From Brachynemurus nebulosus (taxonomy: Eukaryota; Arthropoda; Insecta; Neuroptera; Myrmeleontidae), in assembly GCA_035578155.1 (NCBI GenBank), contig JAPWDM010000001.1:13990725-14054724 (forward strand): 64,000 nucleotides of DNA. Reading direction: 5' to 3'. Positions 35,200 through 47,186 of this stretch are shown in pieces (within the stretch, counting starts at the first letter, position 1; every line of letters begins with the position of its first letter). The notes under the pieces were generated by a model. The model was not told the DNA's origin. It was given only the letters and a program-made list of their open reading frames with translations, and made no database searches. Made by a program: the position numbers and the translations under genes.

Positions 35200-37870
35200 A
35201 CTTTTATCAAATAAACTAAAAAGTTCTTGGATTCGAATAGGTAAAGCAAACGAAACGGGAGCTCTGATTTTCGTAAGCAATAAGCGTATCGATATTGCGC
35301 TGTGTAAGTTTTAAACAGTGTTCGCTCTAAATAGATTTAAAATATAATACTGTATACTTTTGAATATGATTACAGTTTCTTTTTAATATTCTAATTTTTT
35401 TTTTTAGATATTTATTCAACTTTTAACAATTTATTAAGAAAACACATTACAGCAGGTAATGCCGATGTATATATGTACACACTCTGTGTGTATGGTTAGG
35501 ACACATCCATACACACGGAGAGCTATTATAATGTTTTTCTACTGATTTTCGCCATAATATGTATTCATACAACAAGACTAACCGTACGAAAGAAAAGTTT
35601 AAAAGTGTTAAACTTAATGCAACCAAAAGCACTTCACACAGTGAATTTTAAAACAACTGTTCACTATTCTTACCGTACTACTAGTCTATATATATACATA
35701 ATATGCCGCTCCGGTTCGTATGGTACGGTAGTTGCCGGGCACATAGTGTCACGTGACTGATTCGACTGAATGTTTTTAACCAACTTTTCTTAATACTCAA
35801 TGTACAAGAAAACGTTATAGATTTTTCATAGCTTTTTACGTTCTTTATTTACTTAGTTTATTAGTTTTCTTTTGAAATGTCTAGCTGCGAATTAAGTTTT
35901 CTTACTTTCTTTTTTTATACATAATAAGTTTATTAATTTTTTTTTTTTATATTTATATATAAAATCTTTGCCTCTCATATAAAGAGGACTGTGGAATTAT
36001 TTATATACAATAATTATGTGAATATCTTAAAAATAATATTCAACACCGCTTCCGACTTCCGAGACTGTTAAAGTAACGAAAGCATTGCGATCACTTTTGA
36101 AATATGGAAATTTTTTCACTCCTAAATGAAAATTTTCTATCAGAACTACCTGAACAATATTAGTTTTGTATCTGTCTCTTGGTCCATTTTTGTCTCACCA
36201 AGCAGCAAAAGTACGAAACTATTCGATTGTTTTTGATGAAATTTTCCGAAATGATTCGGTTCCATTAAATGTTGATATCGTAAAGTTTGAAGTTTCCATT
36301 AAATGTTGATATCGTAAATTCCATTAAATGTCGATATCTTGCTTATTATTTGTCCCACTTCGCTCAAAATTTGAGAGTATTTAAGGGTTAGTCCATATAT
36401 CTTGTAGTTTCATTACAATCAGAATAATATGATATTAAATCAGAAAAATTTGGAGAGACGGGTCTACCCACACTGTCAACTTCACATTGGATGCCCTTAA
36501 AGACTATTGCACATGAATAACATTTTTTTTAATTCAGGGGACTCCTCCTCTGGGCCCCCGATAAAGGCTTTGTCCCTTGCACCACACTGGGGGCTTCGCC
36601 TTCTGCACCTAAGGGTGGGGGCTCCACCCTTATCAGACAAATGATAACATCATTTGTTCTCAATTTGTTCTCAAGATACGCGAGATAAAAAATATTTCAC
36701 AAAAAGTTTCTTATTTCGCTTTTCCGTTTTTTTTTTATTTTTTATTTTTTATTTTTTTTAATTTTATAATAAAATACTGGCGCTTTTAACATCAAGGAAG
36801 GTTCTTAGGCCATTATATAATAATGATATGGTAAAAAATCCATATAATCTATGTTATCTTAATAAAGTTAATTCCGTTTTTTACCACAAAAAACAAACCG
36901 CTAATCCGAATTTGCTGAAAATTTAATCCGGTCTTCATTTTTTGATTACGCATCTAATGAAATGATTTAGTAAAGCTAAGAGTATTTTCGGGAGATAATT
37001 TTATTTGTAACTGTCCTAAACTATGTGTATTATGTAAGTGTAGTTACGAGATTCGATGTGCTTTCATATAAAGTAATGTAAAAGAGATAAAGAAGATTAA
37101 AATTAGTTACCTACTTAATGAGTTTTTATTTAACCCCTACAGAGGGGAAAGAGGGTCCGCTGAATGTGAGATCGCGTATAGCTTCACGCTTTTTGGAGTT
37201 TCGCACCGCAAAGAGCTTACGAAGCTTTGATTTAGATGAACATTATGAAATAAAAATGATCCATTGTTCTTTATATTGTACTTTCAAGATTAGATTAACA
37301 TTAATAATGCATACTTCCTTTCACGGGCACAACAATCGGGAGGGTCCAAGGGGTCCGGATCCCCTAAAATTACACGAACTCCTTATAAAATTACGTAAAT
37401 TTGCTTCAATTTATTTTATTTTTATTAAAAAGTAACATTTTTAGTGACCTACTGATATTTTTATTTGAAAATCGAATTTTCGGAGACAAAAATTTCCGGA
37501 TAACATTGAAAAATGTTATCAAAAAATTGCGGTATCAAAAAATGGGTTATTTAAATTTTTTCTGGATCCCCTTACTTGTAGATTTGTAATTGTAGCGCTT
37601 CTGTTTGCTTTAATCCTGTATCTTAGAGTCCTCAGAACATTTTTTCATATTCAAAATCCTTAATGTTTTATCATCTTTAGCTGTTTTGTCATTTTCATAG
37701 TTTTAGACTAAACTGAATGAATTTTTGCTTGGAAGTTCTTCTATTAAATATTGATTTTTAAGCAAGAGTTCGCATAAAAAAGAAAACTTCAATATGTAAG
37801 TATTTGCATTTTGAAAAATATTCTTCTTTTGAAAAATCAACTAAAAAAAGTTCTGGAAATATTAATAGCT
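35200..37870. other. Non-coding DNA, small hairpins only
   Basis: A 14-bp hairpin (CTCTGTGTGTATGG and inverse) lies at 35480-35520. A GC-rich patch at 36530-36640 contains hairpin AAGGGTGG...CCACCCTT. The 105-codon frame at 37118 has no recognisable domain and includes a palindromic GGGTCCGGATCCCC, so I do not call it a gene. Confidence 0.5.
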
Positions 37871-37955
37871 TTGAGCGTTACTTTATGGTATTCCATATTT
37901 GTAAATAATAAACAAATATTTTACTTCGCAAAAATACCACCTTTATTTTGAAACT
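37871..37955 (+). repeat. Dispersed repeat shared with 51252-51330
   Basis: TTGAGCGTTACTTTATGGTA followed by CCATATTTGTAAATAATAAA and a TTACTTCGCAAAAATACCAC block corresponds to the left edge of the palindrome near 51252. Confidence 0.6.
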
Positions 37956-38246
37956 GTGACAATATTGTTTCAAACCGTCAGTTCATTTTCAAACAGAATA
38001 AATATTACATTCGTTACATGCCTTGTATACTAATTTTATCTACCTATACTTATTAAGGGGAAGTGGTCTGTGATGTGGAAGTGGAAAGGGTGGGAGTGAT
38101 AGGAGAATCCAAAAATCAAGGAAAACAAGATTACATCACATGTGACAAGAGGCAAAACAAACACGTGGCAAAAGATTGAACTTGAAAATGACAAAAAGAC
38201 TATTACAGTGAATACAGTTTTAAACAGAAATTAAAATTTAAATAAG

Positions 38247-38489
38247 TTATAATATTGAAAATAAAGTTGAACTGTAAATATCGGTGTAATCATTTAAAAG
38301 GTGATCGGAGCTATGTTTATTTATTTCTATTGCTTTTAGGATTGTTAACTTCTGTCCTTTGCTTGCTTCGTGTAACACAGTAATTTCCCGTTCTGGTGTG
38401 TGTCCGGTGTCTATTAAGTGCCTCGCAAAAGTAGAGTCGGATTTCTTATTTCTATATGACCTAAAATGCTCTGCTCTCCGGGTTTCTGG
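38247..38489 (-). pseudogene. Penelope-like retroelement fragment, GIY-YIG endonuclease C-terminus
   Basis: The minus strand gives 80 uninterrupted codons ending at a TAA (38247-38249). It starts near PETRRAEHFRSYRNKKSDST, then FARHLIDTGHTPEREITVLH and EASKGQKLTILKAIEINKH. The R-x-x-E-H basic helix, 'S-x-F-A-x-H-L-x-x-T-G-H', the glycine-lysine-L 'KGxKL' turn and the 'L..xExIxxH' end match the C-terminal half of the GIY-YIG endonuclease of Penelope-like elements, which nicks target DNA during insertion. The GIY and YIG strands and all of the reverse transcriptase are absent. A 5'-truncated copy is usual for this class. Retron-unrelated non-LTR or group I intron GIY-YIG proteins are less likely in an insect. 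Confidence 0.65.
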
Positions 38490-39529
38490 AAATATTATTA
38501 TGGTAAATTTAGAAAAGTTATAAATTTAAATCAGCACCTCAAATTCAGTAATGAAATAAATATCAATAAATATCAAGACCATTATTGTATTAAGGTAGTT
38601 GGTCGATAAAACGATTTTTTCAAAGGATTTTAGCGAAACTTTAGATATTTCTTTAATTCAATAACAATAATACGAGCCCTTACCGAAAAAGAAATTGACC
38701 ACCCCAATTATAAGAAGAACGATTTCAAAGTTTTGTAATTTTAACACGAGCTCTTGTGGGCAAACTCTTTTTTTTTTTGAATAAAATGAAAAACTGTCAA
38801 AGGAATTTTATAAAAATTTAATATGTTATAAAATACAAAGTTACAAACTATAATAAGAAATAAAAATGATAAGTTTTTACAACGTTTTTTCAACAATGTT
38901 TTTATATTACTACAACATAAGCGCACGGAAACTAAAAAAATAAGTGGTATACAAATATAATCACTGAAGAATATTAATACATTATTTAATTTTTGATAAG
39001 AGAAAAATTTTTTTTGAGATATACTTTTGTACCTGACTATCTCAGAGTAACTACGTTAATTGATATTATAGATAAATATCTACTAGTTTCAATTAAAAAA
39101 CTATTAATTACTAAAAAAAATTCAATATACCATTAATAGACAACATTTTAACAGAAAATGGGAAAATTTACACTTTCAAACAAAACTTCAACAGTACAAA
39201 GAAACCCGTAGTTGTGGTGGGATTCGATTCATGTATATTTATTTATTTTTCGTTAAAGAGTACATATGTAAACGGCATATGTAAACATACACATACGTAC
39301 GTATTGTACATATACAAACAAAATTAAAATTTTAGCCGTTCTTCATTTTCGTAAAACAGTTCGGGGAGGACTGCATTTAGTACCGAACATAACACTGGGG
39401 AAAAGTAGTACGAAAATACGGACACATAACAAGCAATTTAATTCGATACGTTTAAATGTTCGTACGTACTATACGTGATTTGTGATAAAACTTGAATGAC
39501 GTCATCAATATAGTCGTAGACGTCCAAAG

Positions 39530-40392
39530 CGGTGCACACTAGTTCGCTGCCGTGGTCAGGTAACTCTGAAGGGTCGTATACTAGTTCGCTCCCGTCTAGA
39601 CCGTATACTAGTTCGCTCCCGTAACTATATGCTAATGCGATTAAATTTTATTCTAAGAACGTAAAGATAGAGAAATTATAGAAATTTAACAGCAAAATAA
39701 GAATGTTCTTATTTGTGTTTTTTAATTTAATATTAAATACCTACTTTATAAATTTTGTGTAAATTTACATTGCATAAATTTTATAAAGTCGAATCTACTT
39801 ATTACATTTTATTTCAAAAATGATATTTTTTCCTCTACAAATTCCTTACGCAAATTAATATTAGATACATTATAAATTTGGCGTATATGACATAAATTTT
39901 ACAAAGTCAAATCTACTTATTACATTTTGTTTCAATAATGATATTTTTCCTTCTACAAATTCCTTACGCTAATTAACTACCTTGCGATGTACTTTTTTAT
40001 GCCTTAATTTAAATGTTTTTTTATTTTAATGCTTTTATGAAAATTATATTTATATTTATTTACAGTTAACATGGGTTTGATTTTTTCACTTACCATTTCG
40101 CACACTTCCATATCGATGACAAAATTATACAGATTGGTTGTTAGACTAGTTTTATCTTCAACTGATTGACCACAAATAATAACTAATGTGCGAATATTTG
40201 CTTTTCATCTTACTATATGGAATGTCAATAGGTAATAAATCGGGAGCAAACTAACCTATGACCCTTTTTCAAGATAAGATTAAAATCTGACCGCGGGAGC
40301 GAACTAGTATGCAACCCGGGAGCGAACTAACCTACGCCCCTTTTTCAAGATAAGATTAAAATTTGACAGCGGGAGCGAACTAGTATGCACCC
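39530..40392. mobile_element. TIR element iterating GGGAGCGAACTAGTATGC, 8-bp duplication
   Basis: GTCCAAAG (39522-39529) and GTCCAGAG (40393-40400) flank it, an 8-bp repeat with one mismatch. The left end reads CGGTGCACACTAGTTCGCTG; the inverted right end reads GGGTGCATACTAGTTCGCTC. Three copies of CTAGTTCGCTsCCG lie at 39539-39620 and four inverse copies of CGGGAGCrAACTA at 40239-40380. A ~86-bp unit is duplicated in the middle at 39773-39858 and 39891-39976. No protein is encoded. The 8-bp duplication is compatible with hAT or P; the ends are not canonical CA...TG. Confidence 0.75.
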
Positions 40393-40648
40393 GTCCAGAG
40401 TGGTAGTGTAGTCCATAATCTTTTAATCAAGTGAGACTACTTTATATGTACGTTAGAAGGAGAAGTCACTTGACTGACGAAGAGATAGGTTTCATCGAGT
40501 GACGTATGTAGAAGCTCTAGAAATAAGTTTGAAAGTAAGATATGTAGTTTCTTAATTTATTACTAATAGCTATAATTTTTTAATCGTTAAAGTTTACTGA
40601 AATGTAACGTAGATAGTCTTTTGAATCCGCGTCCAGCCGGGTTTTCAT

Positions 40649-40865
40649 CAAAGTAGATAGAGAAAGGTACGCTACATTTGAGACCAAAATAAGCTTTTTT
40701 TGCGCTATTCGTCATTTATATCATAATTACGTCACATATTTGAATTTTTAGAAAAGGACACCATTATAATTAATTACTTACGTTTGCCGCTATGGGAATT
40801 TCACCAAATTCACCATCTACGTCATCACAATTTGCGCGTCGGCATACCTTTCTCCATCTACTTTG
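40649..40865. mobile_element. hAT-like MITE, 217 bp
   Basis: The perfect 8-bp direct repeat GTTTTCAT lies at 40641-40648 and 40866-40873. The ends are CAAAGTAGATAGAGAAAGG and its near-inverse CCTTTCTCCATCTACTTTG (one mismatch). CA...TG termini fit hAT. Confidence 0.82.
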
Positions 40866-41351
40866 GTTTTCATCAAATTCGAAACTTTTTTTTAGACGTC
40901 TGCCGCCCTGTGGTTTCATTTTCGATTGAATGATAGTATGTTACGGTAATGAAAACAAAAATAACGTCGACGTGACGCTGCAACAGTGTGTGCGCATGGC
41001 GTGATAGGTACGTGTACGTAAAAGTTTAACCGACTTATTATGTATTAACGGAAGTTTAACAAATGTTAATAATAACACTAATAATTCAAAATTAACTTAA
41101 AAGTTAATTCATTGACGGCCATTTTCATAATCAATTTTAAGAATAATTTAAGTTTACTTTAAAATAAAAATTTTATTTCTAATCAGATTTTACTATTTTA
41201 AAAGTCCTTTAAATTAAAGTCAGCTAGTGTATCAGTTACTTTAGTGAACTTTACGGACTTTAACGTATCTAACTGTCAAAATAAAACCGAATTAAATAGT
41301 TTAATTAATAAAGAGATAATAATATTATTTCAAAAAGAAAATATTTTTAAA

Positions 41352-41496
41352 ATGAGTACATCGTCCTCATTATCAAGTAGTAGTGACTCTGAAAATGATT
41401 TCTTAATTATTAGAAAACCAAAAATATATAAGCAGCGTATAACAAATTTTGATGATTGGACAGACCAAGAATTTTTTCAAAGATTTAGATTAAGCA
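41352..41496 (+). pseudogene. Possible N-terminus of a PIF/Harbinger-type nuclease
   Basis: From ATG at 41352 the frame reads a serine/acid-rich start (SSSDSENDFLIIRKPK), then IYKQRITNFDDWTDQEFFQR and FRLS at 41485-41496, after which similarity to anything familiar stops. 'Ser/Asp run - RRP/RKP - Y-x-R - F..W.D.EF..RFRLS' is the usual opening of insect HARBI1-like transposases, where it precedes the helix-turn-helix and DDE nuclease. The rest of the nuclease is missing, so only a broken 5' piece remains. The surrounding 41200-42120 is rich in CTTTAAAGT and TTTAACTAAAGT words, perhaps its subterminal repeats, but I could not fix the ends. Confidence 0.5.
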
Positions 41497-42129
41497 CTTG
41501 TCACGGAACTTGTTGCTTTGCTTTCTACCACGACTTTATAATTACAAATAATATTTAACAAACTGAATTCTTCGGATTTAGTAAAGTTTACTCCTTTGGG
41601 CTGAGAATTATTTTCAGCCATAATAAAATTATTGGCGTAATTAATATTTAATAATAATAATTTATTAATTTTAAATAGCAAATTATGGGTGCGAGTGACC
41701 CTTAATTATTGTTTATTTTTATATGGTTCATTTCAGCTAAATTTAACCATGCTTCGTCATTTTCAATTTAAATAATTTCCGTTTTTTTTTTTTACTTAAT
41801 CTGTTTTATTATTGCATTTATGTAAATTTTAAATTTGCAGTTTATTTTTAGAAAAGAACAGAAGATTGATTTGTTTCGAATATAAGAATTATTTAATTTT
41901 TTAACGAAAACTCATGATCAATTTTATCTGAAATGAGGTATAATATAACAACGATACATAGCAATTAAATAAGCCATAGGTTGCTATAGTTATTTTTTAG
42001 TTCCTTGACTTTAACTAAAGTAGCACTATAATTTTCTATGAAAATGAAAAACTTTAAAGTTAAATTAAAACTTTAAAGTCGCTTTAACTAAAATTACTTT
42101 AAGACAATTATTATTAAAATAGCCTTAAG

Positions 42130-43735
42130 CAACACGTAAACTTCATTAAATAATGAAGCGTATGAATTTATCATTGCATCATACATTAATCCAGTGTTTT
42201 CCAAACTATTTTCATTGCGGACCACAATCTTAAGCTTTAAGAATTATACAGAACACTAGTTCCAATACAAGTGGCGAACAGAAAAAAAAACTTGTTATTC
42301 AAAAAACTCAACCTCTATTTAAGTAATCAAGTAACTATTATGACGCAAAAAAAATTAGGACATATAAAAACATGTCATCCCCTTCTCTCGCAATTTTTAA
42401 TAATTTTTTTTTCCGAACACAGTTTTTTTAAAATTTTCCACGGAACACTTATTGATGTTTGAGAAATTCTGCACTAATCAGTGATTAAAATTATGTAATT
42501 TTTAAATTAAATTGGCTAATTTTAACTTCTGAACTAATATTAATCGTAACTTAGAAATTTTGTTCTAGAATTACAATTTGATCTAAAATAACAATTTTAT
42601 GAAAATAGCCTTCATGCATTCATTTTATGTACCTATCTACTAGTGACGTCAGAGCAGAGTTATGTTGATTGGGGTATAACGTGCTTGTTCTAGCGTGCTG
42701 TAGCTCAGTGTGGTGTTCAGTGAACACAATTAAACGACTGCTCCTCTGTTCGTGTTGGATAACTTGGCTGGGACTCTTCGAGAATCACGAGATTCAAGTT
42801 TTGCGGTTTATTTTGTTATAACATTAATAAGTTTATACTGGATGAGATCATTTTGGATTTATTTTACTAAATTCATTTCGCTAAGTTTAAATCCTATTTG
42901 ATGCTTTAGTACTATTTCTGTTTCGTGATTATTCCTTTCGTTTGGTTGTGCTGTTAGCTACTGATTCTGTTCTACTGTATCTACTGTTTTGTTTTATGTA
43001 TTGTGCATTTATTATTTTCTGATAATAAATGTACAAAATTGTTATTCAAAACAAATTCTTGTTTTCTTTCTTTAAAAGCTGGCTTTAAATTATTTATCTA
43101 ACTAACTATGCATATAAGTATCCTATCTGCTGCTTACTTACTAACCTATGTAATACATATATATTTGACTTCAATAGAATACTATACGTACATATACACA
43201 ACTCTTTATTAAGAAAGACGATAAAAGAGTATTTAGTTTGTATAACAATTTAAAACTAAACGCTTTTAAAACAACTACTGCAAAATTCGATAGTAAAAAG
43301 AGAAATTTTGTTCATATAAGAAAGGGATAAAGTTATAAAAATTTGTATACAAATAGTTGCAGAGAAAGATATTCTTTAGTATAAAAACTTTATTGTAGAA
43401 GTTTCGACTGCAAGAGTAAACCTTTGTTAATTGTTTTAGATATTTCAAAATAAAGTAAAAGCATGTTTGAATTGCAATGGCCGTTACGTAATTGCAGATG
43501 TTAACTCTTATATAACAATTACAAGCACTTAAGGAGTTGTTATTCAAGAATTGTGTAATTGTATGTAATTAAAAAAGTTAAAGCGAAAGATACATTTATT
43601 ACGCCACTTTGAAACTCACTACTTCACAAACGTGGTTTAAAAATTAAATATGATTAAAGGAACGTTAATTTCAATTTAAAATTCTTAACGGAACTATGCC
43701 GATATTTTTCTGAAATTAACAATGGGATCTGCAGA
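42130..43735. other. Non-coding DNA, no gene seen
   Basis: The only point of note is a GC-richer patch at 42650-42790 with the CRE-like palindrome TGACGTCA and GTGTTCAGTGAACAC. It could be a distant 5' exon or enhancer of the host gene, but nothing else supports that. Confidence 0.4.
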
Positions 43736-43736
43736 A

Positions 43737-43840
43737 AAACCTTCACGAGGATAGCCGCCCGTGAGGTACAAACCCTCGACCCACCATTCGAAAGTGACGG
43801 TGCTTAAGCAAATTCTGCCACTCGACTGGTCCGTATTTCC
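43737..43840. repeat. Dispersed fragment of the 474-bp tandem unit
   Basis: It aligns with 23300-23400: AAAACCTTCACGAGGATA / AAAACTTTCACCAGCATA, then CAAACCCTC, ACCATTCGAAAGTG / ACCAGTTCGGAAGTG and GTGCTTAAGCA / GTGCCTAAGCA. It shows that the unit derives from an interspersed repeat. Confidence 0.65.
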
Positions 43841-44095
43841 ACATAAAGACAACACAAAAGACAAAAGACAAAATATTTTTACAACAAATCTCAAATCTCT
43901 AATCCCGACAGCAAGAGGGAAGATGGGGGTGACAACCCTTAACGTTAGAATCATTTTTTGCCAAAACTAACTGATACATCTTGATAATACTGAAAGTATA
44001 TATAAATTTTATCTATATTTTGAAACTATGAATATTAAAAAACAGAACTTTTAAGTGAAAATTGGTAAAAGAAACCTCAGCTTCATTTTCTAACA

Positions 44096-47000
44096 AGAAG
44101 ACGCACCCAGAGTGAAATTCGGGATTTTGATGAAACTTCGCTGGTGTGTAGATCAGGCAAAAATAAGGGACCCGTATTTTTTTTATCGGCCATCTCCCAC
44201 GTTTACGGGGTGAAACCAGCCCCTACACGGAAAAAAAGAGTTTAGTTCAGTGAAACGAAACTGCGTATTTGGGAAATATTATTTCGTCCAAATAAAATTT
44301 TGATCACTAAAATATTTCTCTTATTTCCAGGAATCAATTATTTTGTTTGTGTTTTTTGATAAATTTCAAACAAACACATTATTTCAGTTTTATATATTGT
44401 TTATTTGTTTATATTTTATTTCTGTGTATCATATTTAGCTTCATGCACACCAAAGTTTATTTGGCTCAAACAATTAGTTTGTTTGATTCAAATAAAACAG
44501 TTACGACAAAAACAAAATAATTACAACGCATGCGCGGAAATGTGGTCACGTGTAGAAGCCAAGCCAAGCAATGTTATACGTAGGCCTAGTTATACGACTT
44601 ATACAGTATATAAAAATATTTATTAACCGACATCTTGGATCTTGGTTGAAAACTTTTAATTCGAAATTAAATTTCACTATGTATACCTACATTGTATAAA
44701 TTGTTTTAGACGTATTTAGCTTTTGTTTTAATATATTATGTAATAATTGTTGATACGACGGATAAAAAAACTGAAAGAGATTCTAAAAGCTGATGTTTGA
44801 AGAAAATAACCTATATTTGTTGGTAAGTTTAAGTAACACATTAATTATTTTAATAAACAGTAGATATACTAAGCGCCCATATTGTCCATAATAAATTGTA
44901 TTGCTTTTTTTCAGACAATATACAACATTGAAAATAGCATTGCCGCAACAAATGACATATTTGAAGGCCTTGGATATTTATGTTTGTGTTTGTGTTAATT
45001 GGATTGTGTCCTTGTGTTATGTGATACTGATAAGTGATACTGATAAGTTAAAGTTAATTTAGCGTTTATTTATGTAATACTAAAAATATGTGATTCAAAA
45101 AGTATTAAAAAACAAACAACCAAAGTTTTATTAAAGTATTTGTAAATTTGAAGAATTTCATTGTTTAAAATTTATTTTTGAAATTTTTTTATATGGTTGT
45201 TTACGTTACCTGTTTGAATGTATGATAGTTTGCTGTTTATGTACTGGAAAATGCATAAATTATACTACATTTTGAACTTGTATGTTTTATTATTTGATTG
45301 TAATAATTAATAATAATAATAATAATAATATGGATTACGTATTAACAATAAATAGTAATCAGTGTGCTGATAAATTGATTTTCGTTTATTATATCCAATA
45401 TATATTTATTTTTCAGGTAAATAAAAATAAAACTCAATTCAAATAAAAATAAAATTCAACAGAATGAAAAATTATTTGATGTAAATAAGGAAACTGAGTG
45501 CCCTAAATAATAAAGTGTTTAATACAAATAAAATTATTATTTGCAATACAATATATTTTGTTTCTACTGAAATAAAGTAGGAAGTTCCATCAGAACAACG
45601 TTCAAGTTCACGTAAATAACATTTTTATTTGGTGCAAATTAAAAATTTATTTAAATCTCAAACGAAAAATTTAATTCATGGAAATATGAAACTTATTTGA
45701 CGGTATACAAACAAGAATTTTATTTGGTTTGAATAAAATTTATTTGATTGAAATAATTCTTTTTTTCCGTGTAGACTTGGGGGTTCAAATCGTATTTCTT
45801 AAGATATCTCGAAAACTATAAGAGATAGCGGAAAACCTTAAATTGACGAAATGTTACTCTTTAAAAGACCTGTTCACCTGTATAGGTTAAACTAAGGCCG
45901 GGCTAATAAGAGGGGCTAGGGGTGAAAATGGAAGTAAATTTTCTTGTACAGCCTGAATGGTTCAGTGTATCAAATTTTTGCCATCATAAATAGGAAGAGC
46001 AACAAAAATTAGGGGATACATGTTTTTGCGCTTTTTTTGAAATATGTGTGGAATCCAAGCCATATAAAGAAGAAAAAAATAGGATAGTTTATATTTCATT
46101 ATTATTGATTGCAAATACGTTCTACATTTTTTTTTATTTTTATGTTTATTTTCATCATGAAAATGTAAATTTTTAGTTTCCGAAAGTGATTCATGTATTT
46201 TTCAGTACTTATTTACTTAATTGGTAATTTAGCCATGTGTATATTTGGTTACTCATATTTGATATTTTTTATACCTATTTCTGCTAAAGTTCTCTGGTGT
46301 GCTTGTGTTAATAAATGCTTGAGAAGAAACAGTAATCTCTTTCGCTTATTCTTCAGGTGTTTTGTAATAAATTTTGCGATTTGGGAAATGGGGTTCACAT
46401 CTATAAGACATACAAAAAGAAGTAGGAAAAATAGTTTGAATGTTGAGAAAGAAATCAACCACATTTATTTGGTTAAAAACGAATTTGTAAGAAGATAAAG
46501 GCTATTGTTGACTGGAAGATTATTGCTTCTTGTTAAACATTCACTAACATTTGTAGACCACAGAACTTTGGTAGAAATAGGTATAAAAAATATCGAATAT
46601 GAGTAACCAAATATACACATGGCTAAATTATCAATTAAGTAAATAAGTACTGAAAAATACATGAATCACTTTCGGAAAGTAAACATTTACATTTTCATGA
46701 TGAAAATAAACATAAAAATAAAAAAATATAATAGAGATATAATCTACCCTATTTTTTTCCTTATATGGCTTCGATACCACACATATTTCGAAAAAACGCA
46801 ACAATACGTGTCCCCTAATTTTTGGTGCTCTTTCTATTTATGATGGCAAAAATTTGATACATTGAACCATTCAGGCTGTACAAGAAAATTTACCCACATT
46901 TTCACTCGTCCAACCCCTCTTATGAACCCGGCCCTAGTTTAACCTATACAGGTGAGCAGGTGATGCAAAGAGTAACATTTCGCCAATTTAAAGTTTTCCG

Positions 47001-47186
47001 CTATCTCTTATAGTTTTCGATGTATCTTAAGAAATACGATTTGAACCCCCAACTTTAGGAGCTGGTTTCACCCCATAAACGTGGAAGATGGCCAATAAAA
47101 AAAAATACGAGTCCCTTATTTTTGTCAATTCTATACACCAGCGAAGTTTCATCAAAATCCCGAATGTCACTTTGGGTGCATCTCCT
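44096..47186. mobile_element. Foldback element split by a TA-flanked insertion
   Basis: The left arm (44096-44225 continued at 45774 to about 46430) is the inverse of the right arm ending at 47186; outer ends read AGAAGACGCACCCAGAGTG and CACTTTGGGTGCATCTCCT. The terminal zones share words with the foldback at 13919-15566 (TTTCACCCC, an A-tract followed by TACGwGTCCCTTA, AGTTTCATCAAAATC), marking one superfamily. Frames at 46193 and 46465 mirror each other because they lie in the two arms; they are not genes. Confidence 0.85.
44226..45771. mobile_element. TA-flanked CACGGAAAAAAAG element, 1546 bp
   Basis: TA lies at 44224-44225 and 45772-45773. The ends are CACGGAAAAAAAGA and TTCTTTTTTTCCGTG. 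The subterminal zones iterate CAAATAAAAT and its inverse ATTTTATTTG many times (44285-44510 and 45420-45750). A (TAA) microsatellite lies at 45307-45329. The right arm of the host foldback preserves the empty site (TA at 47056-47057). The 73-codon frame at 44405 has no domain. Confidence 0.82.

Noticed and set aside
36530..36640. GC-rich island as a bacterial insert or promoter
   Set aside because: Only ~110 bp, made of repeated GGGGGCT-type words and small hairpins, with no frame or promoter signals.
37118..37435. 105-codon frame as a gene
   Set aside because: No domain or splice context, biased low-complexity end, and palindromic GGGTCCGGATCCCC inside.
42650..42725. CRE-containing promoter
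   Set aside because: TGACGTCA and a nearby palindrome are suggestive, but no downstream exon, TATA or initiator could be tied to them.
46193..46662. Two related membrane-protein-like frames
   Set aside because: They occupy opposite arms of the foldback and mirror each other; hydrophobicity reflects AT-rich codons.
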